Assembly: GCA_948144175.1 (NCBI GenBank) | Contig: CANXME010002654.1 | Coordinates: 1,860,001-1,924,000, forward strand | Origin: Closterium sp. NIES-65 | Lineage: Eukaryota > Streptophyta > Zygnematophyceae > Desmidiales > Closteriaceae | Direction: 5' to 3' | Length of the DNA: 64,000 bases | Part shown: positions 53,001 to 62,312 of the stretch, piece by piece | How positions within the stretch are numbered: position 1 is the stretch's first letter | Layout of the letters: every line of letters starts with the position of its first letter | Made by a program: the position numbers and the translations under genes | The notes under the pieces: generated by a model | Databases searched by the model: none | The model's input: the letters and a program-made list of their open reading frames with translations, nothing else | Told to the model about the DNA's origin: nothing

Positions 53001-55956
53001 CCCCCCACCCCCGCTCTTCTTGGTACCAGGTCCCCCCCCGGTAGTCCCCCTCCCCCCTCAGGGTCCTGCCCCTTCAGGTGTGTCCCAGGTAGACGCGGTC
53101 GAGCCTGTCGAGGTCACTGGTGACTCTGGTGCTGCTGCGGGAGCTGAGCCTGGGGGTGCGGAGTCTGGGGGTGCTGCGCCTGGGGGTGCTGAGCCTGGGG
53201 GTGCTGAGCCTGGGGGTGCTGAGCCTGGGGGTGCTGAGCCTGGGGGTGCTGTACCTGGGGGTGCTGTGTCTGGGGGTGCTGAGCCTGGAGGTGCTGTGCC
53301 TGGGGGTGCTGAGCCTGGGGGTGCTATGCCTGGGGGTGCTTCGTCTCGCCGGGAGCCACCCTCCCCACAGGAGCTGCGTGAGTGGTTTGCCAGGCGCTGG
53401 AGGTGTGCTGCTGGTGCTGGTGGTTCTTCGGCTGCAGAGGGTACTGCTGCCTCGCGTCCCGCCGGTGCTCGTACTGTGGGTGCTGGAGCCGCTGGGTCTG
53501 AGGGTTCTCCTGGAGCTGGTACTGCTGAGGGTGTTGGCGCTGGGCCTGCCGTTGGCGGTCCGACTGACAGTGCTCCTGGTGCTGCGGCTGGAGCGTCTGG
53601 AGCAGCTGGTGACTCTGGTGCTGCTGGAGGTGCTGCTGGAGTGGGTACTCCTGCCGAGGCTGCTGGTGCTGTTCCTGCTGTTTCTAGTGTCGCCGCGCGG
53701 CCCCGACCGTACTTCGTTCCGCTCCTGCAGCAGGTTCTTGGTCTTCCGCCTCCTCCTTCTCCTCCCTTAGAGGGTCCGCAGCCTGTCCGGTCACAGCCAC
53801 AGCTACAGCCTGCCTCCCCTTTGCCTGCTCCTTCTCCCTACACTGGTCCGACTGGAGGTCTTACTGAGCGTCGTGAGCCTGCGTCTCGTCCTGTGTCGCC
53901 TGTTCGTACTGAGCGCGCTAGTGGTCGCGGGTCGCGTCAGCGTCCTCCTCCTGTCCCTGGCACGCACCGGATGTCACTGCGTCCGTCCACTGCTCCTCTG
54001 CGTGCCCCTTTGCCTTCTCCTCCTGCTTCCTCTCTTCCTGCTCTTGCCGACCCGGAGTCGGACTCTCTTCGTGCTGCCAGTCCTACTGTCATGCGTCTCC
54101 TTGCTACAGCTGTCACTGACCCTTCCTTCGAGTCGTCTGCTGCGTCTGCCCTTGTCACTGAGCTTGTCGACTTTGCTGCGCGCTGTCGTCTAGACTACGC
54201 TGCTCGTCTTGTCACTGAGTCTGAGTCCGCCTGTCCTCCGTCCGTCGGGGGTGAGTGTGCCCTTGGCACGGACGTCCTTGAGGACAGGCAGGAGGAGTTC
54301 CAGTGTCTGGCCGCCGCTTCACCTCGTCTCGCGTCTGTACTGCTAGCCCCTGAGGGAGACCCGGATGCACCAGACATCCCGACTCCGCGCTCTTACGCGG
54401 AGGCGATAGAGGGTCCCTACTCCTCTCAGTGGCAGGCAGCTATGGATGCAGAGATGGCTTCCTGGAAGTCCACAGGCACCTACGTTGACGCTGTTCCCCC
54501 TCCTGGGGCGAACATCGTCAGTGGCATGTGGATTTTCAGGGTGAAGCGGCCGCCGGGTTCTCCGCCTGTCTTCAAGGCGCGTTACGTGGCTCGTGGCTTC
54601 AGTCAGCGGCAGGGGGTTGACTACTTTCAGACCTTCTCCCCCACCCCGAAGATGACCACTCTTCGGGTTCTGCTGCACGTTGCTGCTCACCGTGACTACG
54701 AGCTGCACTCTCTCGACTTCAGCACAGCTTTCTTGCAGGGCAGCCTGCACGAGGAGATCTGGCTGCGTCGCCCACCTGGCTTCACTGGGTCTTTCCCTCC
54801 TGGTACCCAGTGGAGTCTCCGGCGTCCAGTCTACGGTCTCCGCCAGGCGCCACGTGAGTGGCACGACACACTGAGGACTACGCTCGCGGCACTTGGGTTT
54901 GCTCCTTCTACTGCCGACCCGTCGCTGTTTCTGCGCACCGACACCTCTCTGCCGCCGTTCTACATCCTCGTGTACGTCGACGACTTGGTCTTTGCCACAG
55001 CTGACACTGCTGGACTCGCCTACGTGAAGTCCGAGCTGCAGAAGAGACACACGTGCACTGACCTGGGTGAACTGCGCAGCTACCTTGGCTTGCAGATCAC
55101 CCGGGACAGAGCACGCCGCACCATTACCCTGACTCAGTCACACATGGTGCAGCAGGTCCTTCAGCGCTTCGGCTTCACGTACTCCTCGCCTCAGGCCACT
55201 CCTCTGCCTACTCGCCACTCGCTCTCAGCTCTGCCTTCGGATGAGTCCGTAGAGTCGAGTGGCCCGTATGCAGAGCTTGTTGGCTGCCTCATGTACCTGA
55301 TGACCTGCACACGACCTGACCTTGCATACCCTCTTAGCATTCTCGCACGCTATGTTGCTCCTGGGAGACACCGACCAGAGCACATGGCTGCAGCGAAGAG
55401 GGTGTTGCGCTACTTGTGCAGTACGTCGGGCATGGGGCTAGTGCTTGGAGGGCGCAGTCCAGTGGTCCTCACTGGGCACGCGGACGCTTCTTGGGCCGAC
55501 GACCAGGCTACGCAGCGGTCGTCACAGGGTTACACCTTCAGCCTTGGTTCCGGCTCTGTTTCGTGGCGGGCTACCCGCTCGTCTTCTGTTCTCGGCTCCA
55601 GTTGTGAGGCTGAGATCTACGCTGGGGCTATGGCTGCACAGGAGTTACGCTGGCTCACCTACCTGTTGACCGACCTTGGAGAGCAGCCTCGTTCTCCTCC
55701 AGTCCTGTACGTAGACAACAAGGCCATGCTGGCCTTGTGTCGAGAGCAGCGACTGGAGCACAGAACGAAGCACATTGCTCTCCGCTACTTTCTTGCTCGT
55801 GAGCTACAGCAGCGTGGACAGTTGCGACTTGCGTACGTGGCCTCTGAGGCCAACACTGCTGATGTCTTCACCAAGGCACTTGCGCCTTGTGATCATCAGC
55901 GTTGTTGCACGCAGTTGGGTCTTGTGCCTGTCTTGCCTCACTTGCTCTCCTCTTGA
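50020..55956 (+). CDS. Copia-7 Gag-Pol polyprotein
   Basis: One frame of about 1,978 residues from MATPNVLTFDAEGR (the conserved start; an in-frame ATG at 49999 adds 7). Approximate order: Gag 1-270; Gly/Ser-rich tract 270-350; Gln-rich stretch about 365-385; zinc motif C-x13-C-x3-H-x4-C about 405-430; protease LDSGASRSFF about 530; GAG-pre-integrase HHRLGHPS about 690; integrase HMDVWGP, HSDRGGEFSS, QQNGIAERR 750-860; tandem GAEPG linker about 1040-1110; reverse transcriptase from about 1475 with YVDDLVFA about 1652; RNase H ADASWADDQATQ about 1821 to the end (YVDNKAMLAL). The integrase-before-RT order is Ty1/copia. Gag and Pol share a frame, so their ratio must be set by splicing or processing, as in other plant copia. 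Confidence 0.96.
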   Translation: MATPNVLTFDAEGRAIYFAVWIEDLQLYLLCDAIDEVSLFDFVSGAVPAPPADADSAVRSKWATRDAAARLAVRRHLPSSERAHFSQCKTAQALYDAVVARYSSPSSATLSRLMLPFLFPDLASFPTVADLVTHLRASDTRYRAALPAEFRAANPPPMYITLYFLVTRLPESLRVVRDQFLSVCPTTLTVDLLEESLLAAEKSIVAVGASRGDPRTPIFEGCGPSPLLPSVASAAAADLTGFESVGAASAPSGRRRSGKGKGGKGAGGARGGGGGGGGGGGGSGGGGGGGGGSGGTGGGGGGGGGGGGGSGGGGGSGGSDSPGGGGGGGDGGGGGGGGGGGGGGRSGSSQRSSSGGGQRQQQQQQQPQQQPQQQQRSRTVPAPQQLREWYSQRQRGGALGPCPYVLRTGDRAGERCGGAHTARRCFGRLTDAWRQQFPEAAEIPRWGELSRAGVAIYDLDFDAILSAMYAAIGSDEDDCYRCFPPDPGIGTAASGASEAAALGASASVLSGAGESALSGTVSASASHTFTLDSGASRSFFRDRTTLTPLSRPVAVSLADPSGGPVLSRFSTVLPCPAAPSGTLSGLYLPSFSTNLVSGADLQDAGVHQFTPARQRVTHCTEADTGRHLATFTRRPGSSLYTLTTASPPGAESGRVPSSGQVFAAASRSGPESAPCSCRRLSHETLLWHHRLGHPSLLRLRGMASRVLVSGLPRSLPPLPPGPGPTCVPCVEGRQRAAPHSSQFPPTEAPLQTLHMDVWGPARVRGQGQERYFLLVVDDYSRYTTVFPLRSKGEVTAVLIDWIRAARLQLRRSFGSDFPVLRLHSDRGGEFSSGLLSAYCRARGIRQTFTLPDSPQQNGIAERRIGMVMDVARTSMMHAAAPHFLWPFAVRYAAHQINLHPRVSRPETSPALLWTGKVGDASAFRVWGSRAFVRDLSADKLSPRASPCVFLGFPPDAPGWQFYHPTSRRVLSSQDVTFDESVPYYRLFPYRTPSLPPPPLFLVPGPPPVVPLPPQGPAPSGVSQVDAVEPVEVTGDSGAAAGAEPGGAESGGAAPGGAEPGGAEPGGAEPGGAEPGGAVPGGAVSGGAEPGGAVPGGAEPGGAMPGGASSRREPPSPQELREWFARRWRCAAGAGGSSAAEGTAASRPAGARTVGAGAAGSEGSPGAGTAEGVGAGPAVGGPTDSAPGAAAGASGAAGDSGAAGGAAGVGTPAEAAGAVPAVSSVAARPRPYFVPLLQQVLGLPPPPSPPLEGPQPVRSQPQLQPASPLPAPSPYTGPTGGLTERREPASRPVSPVRTERASGRGSRQRPPPVPGTHRMSLRPSTAPLRAPLPSPPASSLPALADPESDSLRAASPTVMRLLATAVTDPSFESSAASALVTELVDFAARCRLDYAARLVTESESACPPSVGGECALGTDVLEDRQEEFQCLAAASPRLASVLLAPEGDPDAPDIPTPRSYAEAIEGPYSSQWQAAMDAEMASWKSTGTYVDAVPPPGANIVSGMWIFRVKRPPGSPPVFKARYVARGFSQRQGVDYFQTFSPTPKMTTLRVLLHVAAHRDYELHSLDFSTAFLQGSLHEEIWLRRPPGFTGSFPPGTQWSLRRPVYGLRQAPREWHDTLRTTLAALGFAPSTADPSLFLRTDTSLPPFYILVYVDDLVFATADTAGLAYVKSELQKRHTCTDLGELRSYLGLQITRDRARRTITLTQSHMVQQVLQRFGFTYSSPQATPLPTRHSLSALPSDESVESSGPYAELVGCLMYLMTCTRPDLAYPLSILARYVAPGRHRPEHMAAAKRVLRYLCSTSGMGLVLGGRSPVVLTGHADASWADDQATQRSSQGYTFSLGSGSVSWRATRSSSVLGSSCEAEIYAGAMAAQELRWLTYLLTDLGEQPRSPPVLYVDNKAMLALCREQRLEHRTKHIALRYFLARELQQRGQLRLAYVASEANTADVFTKALAPCDHQRCCTQLGLVPVLPHLLSS

Positions 55957-58900
55957 CCTTGCTTGTACCTTCGCCTATATATACTCTTGCTCTTGCTTGC
56001 TTGACTCTTGTATATCTCTATATATGATCTTGCATGTGAACTGGCCATGTGGCCTTGAACTTGTGCTCGGAATGTGTGGTGACTTTGTGATCCACCCTGA
56101 GCTTTGCTTTGCTTTGCTTGACTGGTCTTGTGACCCCTTGTTCTCCCCCACTTTGCCTATGGGGGTGTGTCAGAACTATATAGCTTATACTACTGTGTAG
56201 GCTATAGTGGGGTATCCCATAGGGGGTACAACACAATTAGGGTTTCCTATTTGTACTCACTTCCTTCATAGTCATTTCATCCTCGTTCTTTGTTTTCACA
56301 CCATGGCTGTTTGCCACTGAGAGGAGTACTCACCCGCGATCGCTTCAGTGTAATAGCGCGTGGTCGGGATGTCTGGAGCATCCGGGTTTCCCTCAGGGGC
56401 AAGCAGCATGGACACGAGATGAGGCGCAACGGCTGCAAGACACTCAAGGTCCTCTTGCCTGTCCTCAAGGACGTCCATGCCAAGAGCACACTCACCCCCG
56501 ACAGACGGAGGACAGACAGACTCAGACTTAGCAACTAGACTAGCGGCATAGTCTAGACGACAGGCAGCAGCAAAGTCAACAAGCTCAGTGACTAAGGCAG
56601 AAGCAGCAGCAGACTCAAACGACGGGTCAGTGACAACTGTGGCTAGCAGACGCGTGACAGTAGGGCGAGTAGTACGGGTGCGGCCAGACTTAGGCTCAGG
56701 AACAGTAGGCAGAGAAGACACATGAGGGGACGGTAGGGGAACACGCTGCGGAGTAGAGAAAGGACGACGGACTACGAGGTGGGTGCCAGGGACAGCCGGC
56801 TGACGCGAACGAGGAACACGATGACCGGAACGACCAAAACGGTCAGGCGAGACAGGACGCGACGCAGGCTCACGACGCTCAGTAAGACCCCCTGTCTGCT
56901 CAGTGTAAGGAGAAGGAGCAGGCAGCAATGAGCCAGGCTATAACGGAAGACCAGTAGACGAAGGGAGACTAAGAACTTGGCGAAGCACAGAGTCAGGCGG
57001 TGGAGAAAAGAAAAGGTGCGGCTGTGCAGTACCACCAGCACCAGCAGCTCCAGCAGCTCCAGCAGCTCCAGAACCCTCAGCGCCAGCTCCTCCAGGACCA
57101 GCTCCACCAGCAGAAGCACCCCCAGACCCAGTGTCTCCAGCAGTAGCACCCTCAGGCTGAGCACCTCTAGCCCCAGCAGCTCCAGTACCTCCAGTACGAA
57201 CACCTCTGGGACCAGCACCACTCCCAGCTCCAGGGACGTCAGCAGAAGTACCTCCAGCGGCAGAGCCCCGAGCTCCCAAAGCGCGACCCTGACGGCGACC
57301 GTACCAGTCGTGCAGCTGCTGTGAAGTGAGAGGCACACGCGGACGAAGGCGGCTACTCCAAGGAGACCGTGCAACAGTAGAATCAGAACCCTCAGCACCT
57401 CCAGAACCTCCAGCAGCTCCAGAACCTCCAGCACCAGCACCCTCAGCAGCTCCAGAACCTCCAGCTCCAGCGCCACCAGCGGCAGCACCTCCAGCAGCTC
57501 CAGAACCTCCAGCACCAGCACCCTCAGCAGCTCCAGAACCTCCAGCAGAAACAACTCCTTTAGCAGAGTCACCAGCTCCAGCGCCTCCCGCAGCAGGGCC
57601 CCTAGCTCCAGCAGCGCGACCCTGACGGCCAACGTACCACTCACGCAGCTGCTGTGGGGAGAGAGGGAGTCACCGACGAGAGTGCAGCGGCGAGGCACCA
57701 GCGGAGCTACTACGGAGATGGCTTCTCCAGGGAGACTGCTCACCAGACGCCTCAGCGCCCCCAGGTGCAGCACCCCCAGACACAGTACCCCCAGGCTCAG
57801 CACCCCCAGACTCCTCACACTCAGGCTCAGCACCTTCAGGCTCCGCACCCTCAGGCTCCGCACCCCCAGGCTCAGCACCCCCAGGCTCCGCACCCCCAGG
57901 CTCAGCACCCCCAGGCTTAGCATCCCCAGAAGCAGCACCCCGAGCAGGACCACTCTTAGCAGGACCTGAGTTACCAGTGATTTCAACCGGCATAGTCAAG
58001 GGAGGAGGGTGTACCTGAGACACACCTGAAGGAGCACGACCGGGAGCGGGGAGGGGGTCTACCTGGGGAGCACCTAGAGCGAGGAAGAGCGGCGGGGGGG
58101 GGAGAGGGGCAGTGCGGTAGGGGAAGAGACCGTAAAAGGAGACCGACTCGTCGAACGTGACGTCCTGAGATGCGGCACTAGGTGGGGTGGTAAAACTGCC
58201 AACCATGCGCGTCAGGGACAAAGCCCAGGAAGACACAGGAAACAGCGCGGGAAGAGAGCTTGTCCGCGGTGGTATCACGGACAAAGGCACGAGCACCCCA
58301 GACCCGGAAACACGACGCATCACCAACCTTGCCCGTCCACAGTAGTGTGGGCGAGGTCTCCGGCAAGGAGACACAGGGCCAGAGGTTGAGCTGATGCGCG
58401 GCGTAGCGGACCGCAAACGGCCATAGAAAATGGGGGGCAGCCGCATGGATCATGGAGGTACGAGCGACCTCCATGACTAAGCCAATGCGGCACTCAGCAA
58501 CCCGATTCTTCTGCGGAGAGGCCGGAAGCGTGAACATCTGGTGGATGCCGTGCTCCGCACAGAAGGCTGCCAAGAGGTCTGAGGAGAACTCACCACCTCT
58601 GTCAGAGTGCAGACTCAGGACAGGAAAGTCCGTCCCGAACCGCTCGCGGAGCTGGAGACGAACAGCGCAGATCCAAGGGATCAAAACATCAGGGACCTCC
58701 CCCTTGCGCTGCAAGGGGAAGACCGTGGTGTAACGCGAGTAGTCGTCGACGACCAGCAGGAAGTACCGCTCGTGGCCCTGTCCACGGACGCGGGCTGGGC
58801 CCCACACGTCTAGGTGGAGAGTCTGCAGGGGAGCCTCTGTGGGAGGGAACGAGGAGGAGTGAGGAGCGGCGCGCTGCCGCTTCTCGACACAGGGAAGACA

Positions 58901-60329
58901 GGGAGGAGCAGGCGAGGGTGGGAGAGGAGGGAGAACCCTGGGAAGACCAGAGACAAGAAGACGGCGGTGCATGGTACGAAGGCGCTGCACCGAGGGGTGA
59001 CCAAGGCGGTGATGCCAAAGGAGGGTCTGGTGCGACAAGGCGCGACACGAGCAGGGGGCCGCTAGACCTGACGTAAACGCAGACGCAGCTACCTGAGGGG
59101 ACTCAGTGGTCAGTGTGTACAGGCCCGACCCCAGCTGCCGAGTGAAGGTAGCCAAGTGACGACCTGTCTGAGCACACGTGCTGTGTGTCACACGCTCGTA
59201 GGCAGGGGTGAACTGGTGAACACCCGCGTCCTGGAGCGTAGAACCCGCCACCAAGTTCGTCGAGAACGAGGGGAGGTAAAGACCCGACAGTGTGCCGGAC
59301 GGGACAGCAGGACAAGGGAGGACAGTGGTGGAGGTCGCACAGACTGGACCCCCAGAGGGGTCTGCCAGGGAGACTGCAACCGGCCGACTGAGAGGCGTGA
59401 GGGTGGTGCTGTCGCGAAAGAAGGAGCGAGAAGCACCGTAGTCAAGTGTGAAGGTGTACAAGGCCTCAGAAGGCGCAGTACCAGAGAGAGCAGACTCACC
59501 AGCACCTGGAGAAGCAGCCTCACCAGCACCCAGTGCAGGAGACGCAATAGCACCTAGAGCAGCAGCCTCACCAGCACCTAGAGCAGGAGACGCACAAGCA
59601 CCTAGATCAGCAGCCTCACCAGCACCGAGAGGCGGTACGCACAAGTAACAGGCACGGTCAGCACTAGTAGGCAATGCATACATGGCAGTGAGAATAGCAT
59701 CATAGTCAAGAGCAAATATATCTACCCTCTGCCCAAGCAGCTCCTCTGAGTCGGGGAGCTCAGCCTCGTCGCCAAACTCGGTACTCCAGGCGTCGCTCAG
59801 ACGGGCGAAGCAGCGGGACTGTGTGTGACTAAGCGTCCCGCAAGCCTGACCATTCCGATCACCTGTGCGAATGACGTACGGGCAGCGAACGGTACTCAAA
59901 GACCCTGTACTCTGAGCGTACCACTCAAGAAGCTGCTAAGGCGTAAATGTCTCGCCCGGACGCCGCTGCAGCTGCAGCTGGCCACTGCCAGTCGCTCCCG
60001 ACTGACCAGCTCCAAGGCGACAGCCACGACGGCTACCGCCACAACCCCAACTAGCGTACCACTCACGAAGCTGCTGAGGCATGAGAGACTCGCGCGGACG
60101 TTGTTGGAGCTGCATCTGGCCATCGCCAGCAGCAGCAGTAGCAGTAGTAGCTGCTGCAGCGCGGGCAGGGCAGGCGCGGCAGGCAGGTAGGGAGGCAGGC
60201 AGGCAGGCGTGCAGGCACGCAGGCAGAGGGCACGGCAGTGCGCGAACAAGGTAGGTGCTCACCAGTGGCGGGAAGGGCCGGCGCTCGGCAGGCGGCGGCA
60301 AGGTAGGCGCACGACGGCGGCGACGGCGA

Positions 60330-61703
60330 GGCCGCGGCAGCTGCAGGGTGGGGCCGCGTCAGCGGCAGGTCGGAGCTGCGTTAGCTGCAGGGCTGGCGGG
60401 GCCGCGTCGGCGTCCAGGCGGGGCCGCGTCGGCGGCAGGGCGCGGCCGCGTCAGAGGCAGGGCGGGGCCGCGTCGGCTGCAGGGCGCGGCCGCGTCAGAG
60501 GCAGGGCGCGGCCGCGTCAGAAGCAGGGCGCAGCTGCGTCGGTTGCAGGGCGCGGCCGCGTCAGAGGCAGGGCGCGGCCGCGTCAGAGGCAGGGCGGGGC
60601 CGCGTTGACTGCAGGGCGCGGCCGCGTCGATTGCAGGGCGCGGCCATGTCGAAGGCAGGGCGCGGTCGTGTCAGAGGCAGGGCGGTGCCGCGTCGGCTGC
60701 AGGGCGCGGCCGCGTTGAAGGCAGGGCAGGGCCGTGTCGACTGCACGGCGCGGCCACGTCGAAGGCAGGGCGCGGCCGCGTCAGAGGCTGGGCGCAGCCG
60801 CGTCAAAGGCAGGGCGGGGCTGCGTCGCCTGCACGGCGCGGCCGCGTCGATTGCAGGGCGCGGCCGCGTCGAAGGCAAGGCGCGGCCGCGTCAGAGGCTT
60901 GGCGCGGCCGGGTCAGAGGCAGGGCGGGGCTGCGTCGGCAGCAGGGCGCGGCTGCGTCGAAGGCAAGGCAGGGCCGCGTTGACTGCAGGGCGTGGCCGCG
61001 TCGAAGGCAGGGCGCGGCCGCGTCAGAGGCTGGGCGCGGCCACGTCAAAGGCAGGGCGGGGCCGCGTCGGCTGCAAGGCGCGGCCGCGACAGAGGCAGGG
61101 CGCGGCCACGTCAGAGGCAGGGCGGGGCCGCGCCGACTGCAGGGCGCGGCCGCGTCGATTGCAGGGCGCGGCCGCATTGAAGGCAGGGCGCGGCCGCGTC
61201 AGAGGTTGGGCGCGGCCGCGTCAGAGGCAGGGCGGGGCCGCGTCGGCTGCAGGGCGCGGCCGCGTCGAAGGCAGGGGGGGGGGCGCATCGACTGCAGGGC
61301 GCGGTCGCGTCGAAGGCTGGGCGCGGCCGTGTCAGAGGCTGGGTGCGGCCGCGTCAAAGGCAGGGCGGGGCCGCGTCGGCTGCAGGGCGCGGCCGCGTCA
61401 GAGGCAGGGCGCGGCCGCGTCAGAGGCAGGGCGGGGCCGCGTCGGCTGCAGGGCGCGGTCGCGTAGAATGCAGGGCGGGGCCGCGTCAGAGGCTGGGCGC
61501 GGCCGCGTCAGAGGAAGGGCGCGGCCGCGTTTTGGCCTAACGGGCCTGCAGGGGTGGCTCGCGGGCCTGACGGGCCTGTAGGGGCGGCTCGTGGGTCTGA
61601 CGGGCCTGTAGGGGCGGCGCGTGAGCCTTACGAGCCTGCAGGGGTGGTGCGCGGGCCTTACGGGCCTGCAGGGGCGGCGCGCTGGCCTAGGGCAGCAGGA
61701 GGC
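60330..61703 (-). repeat. GC-rich tandem-repeat leader of Copia-6
   Basis: More than 1.2 kb of 20-22 bp units around GCAGGGCGCGGCCGCGTCAGAG, dense in GCGGCCGC, then about 30-bp GGGCCTGACGGGCCTG units (61540-61690). It lies between the primer site and gag on the element's strand. The Arg/Ala/Gly-rich frames on both strands are by-products. Confidence 0.9.
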
Positions 61704-62312
61704 TGTCAGAATCCCAACCACTAGACCATTGGGATAAAAGGGCTTGTTTCAGTAGTGGGTGAGTGCGCCCATAACCCCCCAGGCGAACGCGCCTGTAACC
61801 CTCTCCAGGATCAATCGGGCATCCACAGTGCAGATCTACTGACACCCCCCCACACTGGGAGGCCCAGGACTAAGCACAGCGGCAACGGCCTACATGTGCA
61901 TACACCGGGAATCGAACCCGAGACCGCTCTGATACCATGTCAAAATCCCAACCACTAGACCATTGGGATAAAAGGGCTTGTTTTAGTAGCGGGTGAGTGC
62001 GCCCATAACCCCCCAGGCGAACGCGCCTGTAACCCTCTCCAGGATCAATCGGGCATCCACAGTGCAGATCTACTGACACCCCCCCACACTGGGAGGCCCA
62101 GGACTAAGCACAGCGGCAACGGCCTACATGTGCATACACCGAGAATCGAACCCGAGACCGCTCTGATACCATGTCAGAATCCCAACCACTAGACCATTGG
62201 GATAATAGGGCTTGTTTCAGTAGCGGGTCAGTGCGCCCATAACCCCCCAGGCGAACGCGCCTGTAACCCTCTCCAGGATCAATCGGGCATCCACAGTGCA
62301 GATCTACTGACA
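61704..62312 (-). mobile_element. Miniature LTR family A, tandem form (LTR-interior-LTR-interior-LTR)
   Basis: Three 141-bp LTRs (61704-61844, 61938-62078, 62172-62312) and two 93-bp interiors (61845-61937, 62079-62171) are nearly identical among themselves and are flanked by one GAGGC pair (61699-61703 and 62313-62317). Each interior has primer site TGGTATCAGAGC, an overlapping tRNA-like T-arm with a B box (61908-61918; 62142-62152) and a GTGTGGGGGGG polypurine tract. Each LTR ends with A box TGGTCTAGTGG (minus strand; 61718-61728, 61952-61962, 62186-62196). It lies in the Copia-6 leader. Confidence 0.92.

Larger units (their letters stand above)
49010..56300 (+). mobile_element. Copia-7: young, whole-looking Ty1/copia retrotransposon (7,291 bp)
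   Basis: LTRs 49010-49142 and 56168-56300 are both 133 bp (TGTCAGAACT to TTTTCACA) and differ at one position. Exact CCATG duplications lie at 49005-49009 and 56301-56305. The primer site TGGAATCAGAGC (49143-49154) matches initiator-Met tRNA; a polypurine tract GGGGGTG precedes the 3' LTR. A TATATAG near the LTR start could be its promoter. One uninterrupted gag-pol frame fills the interior. It inserted into Copia-6 at the start of its reverse transcriptase domain. All expected parts look whole, so it is the youngest and most likely recently active element here. Confidence 0.97.

Noticed and set aside
60330-61703. CRISPR-like or coding repeats in GC-rich arrays
   Set aside because: Units are contiguous without unique spacers and lie in retrotransposon leaders. 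Long Arg/Ala/Gly-rich frames exist in several phases and strands, as expected of simple repeats.
61704-62312. SINE array
   Set aside because: The repeats have TG...CA ends, primer site, polypurine tract, 5-bp duplications and a solo-LTR form elsewhere, all LTR-type. No poly-A or SINE tail is seen.
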